Assembly: GCF_009873495.1 (NCBI RefSeq)
Contig: NZ_CP046703.1
Location: 806,001-870,000 of the forward strand
Source of the DNA: Nostoc sp. ATCC 53789
GTDB lineage: Bacteria; Cyanobacteriota; Cyanobacteriia; Cyanobacteriales; Nostocaceae
Length of the DNA: 64,000 nt
Direction: 5' to 3'
In this document: positions 37,146 through 47,401 of the stretch, piece by piece
Numbering within the stretch: position 1 is the stretch's first letter
Layout: every line of letters starts with the position of its first letter
The notes under the pieces: generated by a model
What the model was told of the DNA's origin: nothing
Seen by the model: the letters and a program-made list of their open reading frames with translations, nothing else
Database searches by the model: none
Made by a program: the position numbers and the translations under genes

Positions 37146-38774
37146 ATGGTTATGTTTTCCCTGAACCAAATACCAATGCTAAAACGCATATTATCTGCGT
37201 CGCTAGTTAGTTTAATCCCTTCAGTTGCTAGTTTAATATCCCTAGAGGTTTTTTCCCCCGCAGCCTTGGCCCAACCGCCTGCTGCATCTGTTGAAACCAA
37301 GCTGAAAGTGCCTAGTAGCATGAACTATGCACCTTTCAATATTAACCGTTACTTGAAAATACCCCCCAACTTCTCCATCGCTGTTTATGCTCGTATAAAC
37401 AAAGCTCGCTTTATGGCAGTTGCTCCCAATGGGGATCTTTTAGTATCACAACCCAGTGGGAATAAAGTATTAATTGTTCGGCCAAATGGCAGCAAAGACC
37501 CAATTATTTCTGACTTTGTGACGGGTCTACGCAAGCCACACGACATTGTGTTTCATAAGATTAACAACACCACATACGTTTATATCTCTGAAACTCATCA
37601 AATTAACCGCTTTATCTACAACTCTGGAGACTTAACCGCAAAAAATCGTCAAATTGTTGTAACTGGCTTACCAGACAGCAGCACAAGTGAACTCAAAGGC
37701 GCTTATGGTCACGAACTGAAAAACATCGCCCTTGATGCCAATCACAAACTGTATGTGTCCATTGCCTCTACCTGCAATGCCTGCAAGGAAGATACTATCA
37801 GTAACCCCGTGCGTGGTGCAGTTTACCAGTACAACGCAGATGGAAGCAATCGGCGGCTGTTTGCCCAAGGCTTACGTAATGCTGAAGGATTAGCATTCTT
37901 GCCTAACACAAATGACCTTTGGGTAGTTGTTAATAATCGAGATAACATTGCCTATCCTTTCAACGATGGCAGTGGCAATTACGGTAAGATTATCCCTTCC
38001 TACGTGGACAACCACCCACCAGAGGAGTTTACACGAGTCCGAGATGGCGGTAACTATGGTTGGCCTTTTTGCAACCCCAATCCTGACACTTCAAATGGCG
38101 TGAACAATATGCCCTTTGATCGCGACTATGAGTTCAATGCTAATGGCAAGGTTAATTGCAATGCAATGGACAGGATTAACAAGGGTATCCAAGCCCATTC
38201 CGCTCCCTTGGGACTAACATTCCTACAAAATACCAACTTTCCCAGCCAGTACTCAAATGGGGCAGTGGCGGGGCTGCATGGTTCATGGAATCGACAGAAG
38301 AAAACGGGCTACAAAATAGCTTACTTTCCCTGGAACAATAGCACAAAGGCTCCAGAGCAGGAGATGGATTTAGTCAACGGTTGGCTAGTTGCAGGAACAC
38401 AAGAAATCTGGGGGCGACCCGTAGATATGGTAGTCGATCAACAAGGTAATTTGTTAATTTCGGATGATTATAGCGGCACCATCTACAAGCTCTCCTACAC
38501 GCCGTCAGCAAAGGTGGTTCAGGTCTACAGAGATGCTAATTTTGCTGGTTCTTCCCAGTCTTTTCCTACAACTCCAGGAGTATACAAAGCCAACCAAGGT
38601 GACTTAAAGGTTGTGGGAAACGACACTATTAGCTCGTTAAGTGTACCACCAGGTACCGTTGTACGTGTCTGCCAACATGAAACTGGTGGTCGATGCCGTG
38701 AGTTTAGCGCTGGTGATTATAAGTCAGTTGGGGCTGACTTGGATAACATAATCTCGTTTATAGAGGTTAAGTAG
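37146..38774 (+). CDS. Secreted glucose/sorbosone dehydrogenase-like protein with C-terminal beta/gamma-crystallin-like domain
   Basis: 542 residues. A signal peptide (hydrophobic core to about SPAALAQ, residue 42) shows export. Residues ~75-455 form a PQQ-type six-bladed propeller (GLRKPHDIVFH, KGAYGHELKNIALD, RNAEGLAF, GGNYGWPFC, HGSWNR, GRPVDMVVD) of soluble aldose/sorbosone dehydrogenases. The last ~85 residues (VQVYRDANFAGSSQSF, RVCQHETGGRCREF, LDNIISFIEV) have the Greek-key beta/gamma-crystallin pattern, probably calcium- or wall-binding. Starts at 37146, 37152 and 37176 are possible. A terminator follows. Confidence 0.78.
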   Translation: MVMFSLNQIPMLKRILSASLVSLIPSVASLISLEVFSPAALAQPPAASVETKLKVPSSMNYAPFNINRYLKIPPNFSIAVYARINKARFMAVAPNGDLLVSQPSGNKVLIVRPNGSKDPIISDFVTGLRKPHDIVFHKINNTTYVYISETHQINRFIYNSGDLTAKNRQIVVTGLPDSSTSELKGAYGHELKNIALDANHKLYVSIASTCNACKEDTISNPVRGAVYQYNADGSNRRLFAQGLRNAEGLAFLPNTNDLWVVVNNRDNIAYPFNDGSGNYGKIIPSYVDNHPPEEFTRVRDGGNYGWPFCNPNPDTSNGVNNMPFDRDYEFNANGKVNCNAMDRINKGIQAHSAPLGLTFLQNTNFPSQYSNGAVAGLHGSWNRQKKTGYKIAYFPWNNSTKAPEQEMDLVNGWLVAGTQEIWGRPVDMVVDQQGNLLISDDYSGTIYKLSYTPSAKVVQVYRDANFAGSSQSFPTTPGVYKANQGDLKVVGNDTISSLSVPPGTVVRVCQHETGGRCREFSAGDYKSVGADLDNIISFIEVK

Positions 38775-38800
38775 CACCACTCGCCGGATTTGAAATTTTC

Positions 38801-38840
38801 CCCCTTCCCGACGCGGGAAGGGGTTTAAGTTTTTTGCTAA
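38801..38840 (+). terminator. Rho-independent terminator of the sugar dehydrogenase gene
   Basis: Perfect 10-bp arms CCCCTTCCCG (38801-38810) and CGGGAAGGGG (38814-38823), with a 3-base loop, followed by TTTAAGTTTTTT. It lies 27 bp after the stop codon. Confidence 0.75.
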
Positions 38841-39163
38841 GGTTTGTAATGAGCAATTCAGAAAATTCATTGCGATCGCTCAATCATGTTAGATTATAGT
38901 TTGTTGTTTCCCTCAAACACAAAATCCGACAGTTTCTTGCCCATCTCCTCATTGCGGGAATGAAAAAAAAGGAGTTAAAAGTTAAGTTTTTTGAAAATTA
39001 TGTGCAGCAATATATCTATTTCCGTTGCCTCATATCGCTTATCAGATAAGACTTAGAACCACAATTGAATATCATTGTCAAAGCAAAAATTAAATAAATA
39101 TGAATTGCATTTTTACCCTGAAAAAAATGATATGTTAGATACAGAATTGAATTTCGCACGTTT

Positions 39164-39197
39164 CTGGAGTAGAACGATGTAGACTACTCCAGTTTTT
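39164..39197 (+). terminator. Terminator-like hairpin with T-run, no gene directly upstream
   Basis: Arms CTGGAGTAG (39164-39172) and CTACTCCAG (39184-39192) are perfect, loop 11 bases, then TTTTTC. It lies 390 bp after the sugar dehydrogenase stop, which already has its own terminator, so it may end a small RNA encoded between 38.85 and 39.16 kb or insulate the nifB control region from upstream transcription. Confidence 0.55.
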
Positions 39198-39249
39198 CAC
39201 CCTCAAACCCTTGGCATTTACTGCTTTTGACGGAATTTGAGGGCAGTCT

Positions 39250-39482
39250 GAGTACACATTTAAATAACCCAAACCCAGTTACAAGTAGATTAAATTCCTT
39301 ACTGGGATTGGGTTTTGGCTGAGTACAAAGAAATCCTGAACCCCTATCTATAAACACTAGAACCCCAACCAAAAAATACTAGAACCCCTACCTGAAAAAA
39401 ACTTTTTTAATTCTTGTAATGCTTGAAGAATTAGGGTTTTTAGTATTTGAGTACAAAAGTAATAAATCCAATAAATTCTATC
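39250..39482 (+). promoter_or_regulatory. nifB upstream regulatory region (shared architecture with nifP)
   Basis: GAGTACAC at 39250 and GAGTACAA at 39321; three C-tracts ending at 39344, 39366 and 39388, exactly 22 bp apart, with flanks AATCCTGAA, AACACTAGAA and AATACTAGAA; then TTTGAGTACAA ending at 39456, two bases, and a 24-bp block 39459-39482 (starts GTAATAAATCCAATAAAT) matching nifP at 21 of 24 positions. nifB begins 351 bp later, consistent with the long nifB leader known in Anabaena. Probably recognised by the nif activator CnfR. Confidence 0.65.
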
Positions 39483-39833
39483 CTAGAGAGACGCAACATC
39501 TGGCTGGGAGACGGCTGCTATAAATCTTATATCGCCAATCACCTAACGCTCTGAAACAAAACAAAGCGAAAAGTGAGTGGAGGGATGACATAGCACCATG
39601 CCTGAAGTGAAGAGAAGTCGCGGCTGTAAGCACCAATTCTACCCAAGAACCGAACGTTGACACACACCAGCCGAACATCAGATATCTATCGCCTGCCTGA
39701 CTTGAAAACAAGTCGCCCTCACCCAAGGGTTTGCAGGCAGTGTGGAAGACGCGACTTCAATTCTGGGCATGAAAGAGTAGCAACAACATCTCCCACAGTG
39801 GCAGCCAAGTCCACCGACCTTTTGCGAAACTCA

Positions 39834-41285
39834 ATGACATCACCGTCTACACGACTCCTCAACTCCAACGCTACGGAATCGCCAACCCAAGCAAAATCAG
39901 GTGGTTGCGGCTGTGACAGCACCACCAGCACCACCGTGGAAAGGGACGAAAAGCTCCAAGAACGCATTGCTAAACATCCCTGCTACAGCGAAGACGCTCA
40001 TCACCACTACGCCCGGATGCACGTTGCAGTTGCACCAGCTTGCAACATTCAATGCAACTATTGCAACCGCAAATATGATTGCGCTAACGAAAGCCGTCCT
40101 GGAGTAGTTAGCGAATTGCTAACACCAGAAGAAGCTGCACATAAAGCTTTGGTCATTGGTGGCAAGATTCCCCAAATGACAGTTGTGGGAATTGCTGGCC
40201 CTGGCGACCCATTGGCAAACCCAGAAAAAACCTTCCGCACATTTGAGTTGATTGCAGCGCAAGCACCAGACATCAAGCTGTGCTTATCAACCAATGGTTT
40301 AATGCTGCCAGACTACATCGATCGCATTAAACAATTAAATATAGATCACGTTACGATCACCATTAACATGGTAGATCCAGAGATCGGTGCTAAGATTTAT
40401 CCTTGGGTTCACTACAGACGCAAGCGTTATAGAGGTCTTGAAGGTGCGAAAATCCTCCACGAAAGACAGATGGAAGGATTGCAAGCCCTGAAAGATGCTG
40501 ACATCTTGTGCAAAGTCAACTCCGTGATGATTCCCGGAATTAATGACCATCACTTAGTTGAAGTGAATCGAGTCATCCGTGAGAAAGGTGCATTCTTGCA
40601 CAACATCATGCCATTGATTTCTGCACCAGAACATGGCACACACTTCGGTTTAATCGGTCAACGCGGCCCCACACCTAAAGAACTCAAAGAAGTTCAAGAC
40701 AACTGCTCTGGTAACATGAAAATGATGCGTCACTGTCGCCAGTGCCGTGCCGATGCAGTCGGATTGTTGGGAGAAGACCGCAGCCAAGAATTTTCTAAAG
40801 AGAAATTCTTGGAAATGGCTCCCGAATATGACATGGAACAACGCGCTACTGTTCACGAAGGAATTGAGAAGTTTAAAGAAGAACTTAAAGTAGCCAAAGA
40901 TAAAGCGCTAGCTGGTAAGAAAATTGCCAATAGTCCGAAAGTTTTAGTTGCAGTAGCAACCAAAGGCGGCGGATTAGTTAACCAACACTTCGGTCATGCG
41001 AAAGAATTCCAAATTTACGAAGTGGGTGGAAACGAAGTTCGCTTTGTTGGTCATCGCAAAATTGACCAATACTGCCAAGGTGGATACGGCGAAGAAGCTT
41101 CCTTTGAGCATATTATGAAAGCGATCGCAGATTGCAAAGCAGTTTTAGTCTCCAAGATTGGTAACTGTCCTCAAGAAAAATTGCAAGAAGCTGGAATCAA
41201 GACAATTGAAGCTTACGACGTAATTGAAAAGGTTGCTTTGGAGTTCTACGAGCAATACGTTAAGGAATTAGGGAATAACGAATAG
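39834..41285 (+). CDS. nifB: Nitrogenase cofactor biosynthesis protein NifB
   Basis: Radical SAM enzyme that fuses two [4Fe-4S] units with a carbide to make NifB-co, precursor of FeMo-cofactor. The start [13 protein letters not shown] (39834) gives 483 residues; a longer frame from 39657 has an unconvincing N-terminus. Seen: GGCGCDS near the N-terminus, the SAM cluster motif [18 protein letters not shown], the [11 protein letters not shown] cysteines, and a C-terminal NifX-like domain ([20 protein letters not shown]). It is the first gene of the main nif operon. Confidence 0.96.
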   Translation: MTSPSTRLLNSNATESPTQAKSGGCGCDSTTSTTVERDEKLQERIAKHPCYSEDAHHHYARMHVAVAPACNIQCNYCNRKYDCANESRPGVVSELLTPEEAAHKALVIGGKIPQMTVVGIAGPGDPLANPEKTFRTFELIAAQAPDIKLCLSTNGLMLPDYIDRIKQLNIDHVTITINMVDPEIGAKIYPWVHYRRKRYRGLEGAKILHERQMEGLQALKDADILCKVNSVMIPGINDHHLVEVNRVIREKGAFLHNIMPLISAPEHGTHFGLIGQRGPTPKELKEVQDNCSGNMKMMRHCRQCRADAVGLLGEDRSQEFSKEKFLEMAPEYDMEQRATVHEGIEKFKEELKVAKDKALAGKKIANSPKVLVAVATKGGGLVNQHFGHAKEFQIYEVGGNEVRFVGHRKIDQYCQGGYGEEASFEHIMKAIADCKAVLVSKIGNCPQEKLQEAGIKTIEAYDVIEKVALEFYEQYVKELGNNE

Positions 41286-41291
41286 GGAATA

Positions 41292-41343
41292 GGTTACAGG
41301 GGACAGGGGAGAGATTATTACCTATCACCTGTCACCTGTAACC
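41292..41343 (+). other. Strong hairpin between nifB and fdxN
   Basis: Arms at 41292-41307 (GGTTACAGGGGACAGG) and 41328-41343 (CCTGTCACCTGTAACC) pair with one mismatch. Overlapping GGGGAGAG/CTCTCCCC offers an alternative fold. There is no T-run. It may set mRNA processing or stability inside the nif operon. Similar GTGACAGGTAACAGG wording recurs at 27.49-27.55 kb, so the hairpin belongs to an extragenic repeat family. Confidence 0.5.
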
Positions 41344-41388
41344 TCTCCCCTGACTCTAATGCCCCATTCCCCAAAAGGAGAATAAATC

Positions 41389-41745
41389 ATGGCTTACCAA
41401 ATTCTTACTAGCCAGTGTATTTCCTGCAATCTCTGTCTAACGGTATGTCCCACAAATGCAGTTAAAGTGGTTGACGGACAGCACTGGATTGACCCTGAAC
41501 TTTGTACAAATTGTGTTGGTAGCATTCATACCGTGCCTCAGTGTAAAGCTGGTTGTCCCACCTGCGACGGTTGCATTAAGCAGCCTAGCGATTATTGGGA
41601 AGGCTGGTTTACCAATTACAACCGTGTAGTCGCTAAATTAACAAATAAACAAGATTACTGGGAACGCTGGTTTAACAGCTATTCTCAGAAATACTCTGAG
41701 CAGTTGCAAAAGCGTCAATCCCAATCAGTGGGTTCTGAAGCTTAA
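41389..41745 (+). CDS. fdxN: Ferredoxin FdxN (2[4Fe-4S]), uninterrupted
   Basis: 118-residue bacterial-type ferredoxin next to nifB. Cluster ligands are seen in CISCNLCLTVCPTNAV and CTNCVGSIHTVPQCKAGCP, plus an extra CDGC and a long Trp-rich C-terminal tail. It supplies electrons for NifB or nitrogenase assembly. In some Anabaena strains fdxN is split by an excision element; here the frame is continuous from ATG to stop. AAAGGAGAA lies just before the start. Confidence 0.95.
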   Translation: MAYQILTSQCISCNLCLTVCPTNAVKVVDGQHWIDPELCTNCVGSIHTVPQCKAGCPTCDGCIKQPSDYWEGWFTNYNRVVAKLTNKQDYWERWFNSYSQKYSEQLQKRQSQSVGSEA

Positions 41746-41779
41746 TTAAATAATTCCTAATTTGTAATTGAAGACAACA

Positions 41780-42988
41780 ATGCAAAATAACTGCATCTAT
41801 CTTGATAATAATGCTACCACTAAGGTAGACCCAGAAGTTATAGAGGTAATGTTACCTTACCTCACAGATTATTACGGCAATCCCTCCAGTATGCATACCT
41901 TTGGTGGGCAAGTCGGTAAAGCAGTGAGAACAGCAAGAGAACAACTTGCAGCCATCCTGGGAGCCGATGAATCAGAAATTGTCTACACAAGTTGCGGTAC
42001 TGAGGGAGATAACGCGGCGATTCGAGCCGCACTGTTGGCGCAACCAGAAAAGCGACATATTGTCACCACCCAAGTTGAACATCCAGCAGTACTCAATGTC
42101 TGCAAACAATTAGAAACCCAAGGTTATAGTGTTACCTATTTATCAGTAAATAATCAAGGGCAGCTGGATCTAGATGAACTAGAAGCTTCCTTGACGGGTA
42201 ACACCGCCTTGGTGACAATTATGTATGCTAACAATGAAACTGGCACGATTTTCCCGATTGAACAAATTGGGTTGCGCGTCAAAGAATCTGGTGCTATCTT
42301 CCATGTAGATGCGGTGCAAGCAGTGGGAAAAATCCCGTTGAATATGAAGACTAGCACCGTAGATATGTTAACTCTGTCTGGTCACAAGCTGCACGGGCCG
42401 AAAGGAATTGGTGCTTTATATATCCGGCGCGGGGTTCGATTCCGTCCCTTCATTCTTGGGGGACACCAAGAACGCGGACGTAGGGCGGGAACTGAGAATG
42501 TTCCAGCAATTATCGCCTTGGGCAAAGCTGCGGAACTGGAAATGTTACACTTAGAGGAAGCGACGGCAAGAGAAAGAAAGCTGCGCGATCGCTTGGAACA
42601 AACTTTACTCGCTAAAATTCCCGATTGTGTAGTTAACGGTGACGTTACGCAGAGATTGCCAAACACAACCAATATCGGCTTCAAGTACATCGAAGGTGAA
42701 GCAATTCTACTGTTATTGAACAAATACGGTATCTGTGCATCATCCGGTTCTGCTTGTACCTCCGGTTCTCTAGAACCCTCCCACGTCCTGCGGGCAATGG
42801 GCTTACCCTACACAACTTTGCACGGTTCTATCCGCTTCAGTCTTTGTCGCTACACCACCGAAGCCGAAATCGATCAAGTAATAGAGGTAATGCCCAGTAT
42901 TGTAGAACGTTTACGCACTCTCTCACCCTTCAAAAATGATGATGCAGGTTGGTTGCAAGGACAAGAACAAGCATTGGCGCATCGTTAG
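41780..42988 (+). CDS. nifS: Cysteine desulfurase NifS
   Basis: PLP enzyme that takes sulfur from cysteine for nitrogenase Fe-S clusters. The start MQNNCIYLDNNATTKVD (41780) gives 402 residues; the in-frame TTG at 41768 is discarded. Seen: HVDAVQAVGKI, the PLP lysine in SGHKLHGPKG, and the active cysteine loop SSGSACTSGS. It begins 35 bp after fdxN. nifU follows after a repeat-filled gap of about 130 bp. Confidence 0.97.
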   Translation: MQNNCIYLDNNATTKVDPEVIEVMLPYLTDYYGNPSSMHTFGGQVGKAVRTAREQLAAILGADESEIVYTSCGTEGDNAAIRAALLAQPEKRHIVTTQVEHPAVLNVCKQLETQGYSVTYLSVNNQGQLDLDELEASLTGNTALVTIMYANNETGTIFPIEQIGLRVKESGAIFHVDAVQAVGKIPLNMKTSTVDMLTLSGHKLHGPKGIGALYIRRGVRFRPFILGGHQERGRRAGTENVPAIIALGKAAELEMLHLEEATARERKLRDRLEQTLLAKIPDCVVNGDVTQRLPNTTNIGFKYIEGEAILLLLNKYGICASSGSACTSGSLEPSHVLRAMGLPYTTLHGSIRFSLCRYTTEAEIDQVIEVMPSIVERLRTLSPFKNDDAGWLQGQEQALAHR

Positions 42989-43121
42989 GGACTGGGAAAA
43001 AATGGGAAAAGGTTAAAGGGTAAAGGGTAAAGGAATGATTTTTCCCCTTCCCCCTTCCCCATTACCCCTTCCCCAATCCCCCCACTCATAACTCATAACT
43101 CAGCACTCAGCACTTAATAAT

Positions 43122-44021
43122 ATGTGGGACTACACCGATAAAGTATTAGAACTGTTTTACGATCCCAAGAATCAGGGAGAAATTGAAGAAACGGGCGAAG
43201 CTGGAGTTAAGGTTGCAACGGGCGAAATCGGCAGTATTGCTTGCGGCGATGCTCTGAGATTGCACCTGAAAGTGGAAGTGGAATCTGATAAGATTCTAGA
43301 TGCTCGCTTTCAAACCTTTGGTTGTACTAGTGCGATCGCATCTTCTAGTGCATTAACCGAAATGGTCAAAGGTTTAACCTTAGACGAAGCCCTGAAAGTG
43401 TCCAATAAAGACATTGCAGATTACCTGGGTGGTTTACCAGAAGCAAAGATGCATTGCTCTGTCATGGGACAAGAAGCTCTAGAAGCCGCTATCTACAACT
43501 ATCGTGGCATACCTCTAGCTACCCACGATGATGATGATGAAGGTGCATTAGTTTGCAGTTGCTTTGGCATCAGCGAGTCCAAAATTCGTCGCGTGATTCT
43601 AGAAAATCATCTCACGGATGCGGAACAAGTAACAAATTATGTGAAAGCTGGTGGCGGATGCGGTTCCTGTCTGGCGAACATTGATGATATTATTAGATCA
43701 GTTCAACAGGAATACGCCTCACCTGCTCTCAACAATTACGGCGTAAAAGTTGCCACAGAAATTGTTACATCTAAGGAACGAGCGCTAACAAACGTCCAAA
43801 AGATTGCTCTAATTCAAAAGGTTCTTGATGAAGAAGTCAGACCCGTACTCATTGCAGACGGGGGAGATGTAGAACTCTATGATGTAGAAGGCGATCGCGT
43901 TAAAGTTGTACTGCAAGGTGCTTGCGGTTCCTGTTCTAGTAGTACAGCAACTCTGAAAATTGCGATCGAAGCCAGATTACAAGATCGTGTCAGCAAGAGC
44001 CTTGTAGTCGAAGCAGTTTAG
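43122..44021 (+). CDS. nifU: Fe-S scaffold protein NifU
   Basis: Scaffold for building Fe-S clusters destined for nitrogenase. 299 residues in three parts: an IscU-like N-terminal domain (WDYTDKVLELFYDPKNQGE, GCTSAIASSSALTEM), a central permanent [2Fe-2S] domain (LVCSCFGISESKIRR ... GGGCGSC), and a C-terminal Nfu domain (LIADGGDVELYDVEGDRV, GACGSCSSS). Full length and intact. Confidence 0.97.
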   Translation: MWDYTDKVLELFYDPKNQGEIEETGEAGVKVATGEIGSIACGDALRLHLKVEVESDKILDARFQTFGCTSAIASSSALTEMVKGLTLDEALKVSNKDIADYLGGLPEAKMHCSVMGQEALEAAIYNYRGIPLATHDDDDEGALVCSCFGISESKIRRVILENHLTDAEQVTNYVKAGGGCGSCLANIDDIIRSVQQEYASPALNNYGVKVATEIVTSKERALTNVQKIALIQKVLDEEVRPVLIADGGDVELYDVEGDRVKVVLQGACGSCSSSTATLKIAIEARLQDRVSKSLVVEAV

Positions 44022-44243
44022 GAATTGCTGTAGGACTTAACGTATTCTACAAATACGCTCTAATATGCATTCAGCCAGGAACAGAAAGTAGGATTTGAAC
44101 CATATAATTGTCTCCACATCAATGCTTCAATCCTACCTACAACCGATAGCTAAATTAGCTATGACGGCTAACAGCATATAGGCAAAAAGATTAAGCGCCT
44201 ACTTGCAAATTTCATCATCCAACTCGCTTCAAAGGAACAGGAT

Positions 44244-44600
44244 ATGAGCACATTGTACGACAACATTGGTGGACAACCAGCTATTGAACAAGTAGTAGAT
44301 GAACTCCACAAACGCATTGCCGCAGACAGCCTCCTCAATCCCATTTTTGCTGGTACAGACATGGCAAAGCAACGCAATCATCTAGTTGCTTTCTTATCTC
44401 AAATATTTGAGGGGCCAAAGCAATACGGCGGTCGTCCAATGGACAAAACCCACGCTGGAATGAACCTACAGCAACCACACTTCGATGCGATCGCCAAGCA
44501 TCTCGGTGAAGCAATGGCTGTGCGTGGAGTGTCAGCAGAAAACACCAAAGCTGCACTAGATCGCGTCACAAATATGAAGGGCGCTATTTTGAACAAGTAA
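44244..44600 (+). CDS. glbN: Truncated haemoglobin (cyanoglobin GlbN)
   Basis: 118-residue group I truncated haemoglobin (MSTLYDNIGGQPAIEQVVDELHKR start). The distal/E-helix and proximal histidine regions are visible (KTHAGMNLQQPHFDAIAKHL). It binds oxygen tightly and is thought to guard or feed respiration near nitrogenase. Its place between nifU and nifH is known from Nostoc commune and relatives and is a useful marker of the clade. AAAGGAAC precedes the ATG. Confidence 0.95.
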   Translation: MSTLYDNIGGQPAIEQVVDELHKRIAADSLLNPIFAGTDMAKQRNHLVAFLSQIFEGPKQYGGRPMDKTHAGMNLQQPHFDAIAKHLGEAMAVRGVSAENTKAALDRVTNMKGAILNK

Positions 44601-44648
44601 TAGGACTTATGCATTGATTGTTGACAAATAACAACATCAAGTCCTATT
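44599..44648 (+). other. Long inverted repeat downstream of glbN
   Basis: AATAGGACTT (44599-44608) pairs with AAGTCCTATT (44639-44648). Inside, TTGATTGTTG and ACAACATCAA pair imperfectly, so the hairpin spans about 50 bases starting on the glbN stop codon. No T-run; it could protect the glbN end of a processed transcript. Confidence 0.5.
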
Positions 44649-44778
44649 GAATCTTGCAAGCTGAAACACATTATGACGTATTTGTAAATCGCGTAATTTT
44701 CTTTGTTCTTTGTCAAAACAAATGACAAAGGACAAAGGACAAAAAATCAAAAGAAAAAAATTTTAACGAGGAAGATCG

Positions 44779-44892
44779 ATGAACTTACTGTCAATAATTT
44801 TGGCTGTGGAGCGATCGCCCCCAGCAGGCATTTATGCCAACGCTACCAACGATGCTCTACACGCGCTCACTACTGTCGCTCAACTGGCGTGA
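44779..44892 (+). CDS. Possible 37-residue leader peptide upstream of nifH
   Basis: An ATG at 44779 with GAGGAAG six bases upstream opens a 37-codon frame (MNLLSIILAVERSPPAG...VAQLA) ending in TGA at 44890-44892, 57 bases before nifH. The start is hydrophobic. I know no such peptide; it may be a translated leader that couples to or tunes nifH expression, or chance. The 44601-44949 gap contains no other gene. Confidence 0.35.
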   Translation: MNLLSIILAVERSPPAGIYANATNDALHALTTVAQLA

Positions 44893-45843
<951 letters not shown>

Positions 45844-45953
45844 GTCGCTGCTAAGAAATAACGCTTTAGCACAAGGAAAAAGGAAAAAGGAAGAATCTTA
45901 CATTTGACCTTTTACCTTTTACCTTTCCCTCTAATCTCCCCCCTAATCTTAGA

Positions 45954-45970
45954 GGGGACTCCTAGTCCCC
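45954..45970 (+). other. Hairpin between nifH and nifD
   Basis: GGGGACT (45954-45960) and AGTCCCC (45964-45970) form a 7-bp stem with loop CCT, embedded in C/T-rich repeats. It could cause the nifH-specific transcript end or stability often seen in nifHDK operons. Confidence 0.5.
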
Positions 45971-46006
45971 CTATGCCCCGATCCTTACGAGTCACAGAGG
46001 CTAAAT

Positions 46007-47401
46007 ATGACACCTCCAGAAAATCAAAACATCATCGAAGAAAGAAAAGAACTAATTAAAGAAGTTCTAGAGGCTTACCCCGATAAAGCTAAGAAAAAAC
46101 GGGAAAAGCACTTAAGTGTATACGAAGAAGGTAAGTCCGACTGCGGCGTTAAGTCTAACATCAAATCCCTTCCTGGTGTAATGACCGCTCGTGGTTGTGC
46201 TTACGCCGGTTCTAAGGGTGTGGTTTGGGGTCCTATTAAGGACATGATTCACATCAGCCACGGGCCTGTAGGTTGCGGTTACTGGTCTTGGTCTGGTCGT
46301 CGTAACTACTATATCGGCACCACAGGTATTGATACCTTTGGTACCATGCACTTCACCTCTGACTTCCAAGAAAGAGATATCGTGTTTGGTGGTGACAAGA
46401 AACTTACCAAGCTCATCCAAGAACTTGATGTACTTTTCCCCCTCAACCGTGGTGTTTCCATTCAATCAGAATGCCCCATCGGTCTAATTGGGGATGACAT
46501 CGAAGCTGTTGCTCGGAAGACAGCCAAAGAAATTGGCAAGCCAGTTGTACCTGTGCGTTGCGAAGGCTTCCGGGGTGTTTCCCAATCTTTGGGACACCAC
46601 ATTGCTAACGACATGGTTCGTGACTGGGTTTTCACCAGATCCGACCAAGCTAAGAAAGACGGTACACTCAAGTTTGAAGGTACTCCTTATGATGTAGCCA
46701 TCATTGGTGACTACAACATCGGTGGAGATGCTTGGGCTAGCCGCATCCTGTTAGAAGAAATCGGCTTGCGCGTAGTCGCTCAGTGGTCAGGTGATGGCAC
46801 AATCAACGAAATGTTGATGACCCCCAATGTGAAGATGAACCTCATCCACTGTTACCGGTCGATGAACTACATCAGCCGTCACATGGAAGAAGCTTATGGT
46901 ATACCCTGGTTGGAATACAACTTCTTCGGCCCCACCAAGATTGCTGAATCTTTACGGGAAATCGCTTCCAAGTTTGACGAAACAATCCAAGCAAACGCTG
47001 AGAAAGTTATCGCCAAGTATCAGCCAACAATGGATGCGGTAGTTGCTAAGTACCGCCCCCGCTTGGATGGTAAGACCGTTGCCATCATGGTTGGTGGTCT
47101 ACGTCCTCGCCACGTTGTCCCAGCTTTCCAAGATTTGGGCATGAAGATGATTGGTACAGGTTATGAGTTCGCTCATAATGACGACTACAAACGTACCACT
47201 CACTACATCGAAAACGGCACCATCGTTTATGACGACGTTACCGCTTACGAATTCGAAGAATTTATCAAAGCGCTGAAGCCTGACCTAGTTGCTTCTGGTG
47301 TGAAAGAGAAGTACGTCTTCCAAAAGATGGGTCTACCTTTCCGTCAAATGCACTCTTGGGATTACTCCGAACCTAGCGATCGCTCCTCAACATCATATTA
47401 A
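46007..47401 (+). pseudogene. nifD: nifD 5' part: nitrogenase MoFe protein alpha chain interrupted by excision element
   Basis: The nifD frame from ATG 46007 encodes the alpha subunit through [16 protein letters not shown]-cluster cysteines ([25 protein letters not shown]), the FeMo-co cysteine ([10 protein letters not shown]) and the FeMo-co histidine (MHSWDYS) are all present. At 47359-47369 the DNA is GGATTACTCCG; after it the frame reads ten unrelated residues and stops at 47401, giving 464 residues against about 480-500 for full NifD. The missing C-terminal ~35-40 residues should lie beyond the window. In heterocysts, excision would restore the gene. Confidence 0.93.
47359..47369 (+). 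other. Left recombination core of the nifD element
   Basis: The 11-mer GGATTACTCCG, inside the codons for WDYSE, is the direct repeat I know from the Anabaena nifD element. A second copy marking the right end was not seen up to 64000. Confidence 0.85.

Noticed and set aside
41389..41745. fdxN excision element
   Set aside because: fdxN reads through with all cysteines and a normal end, so no element is inserted here.
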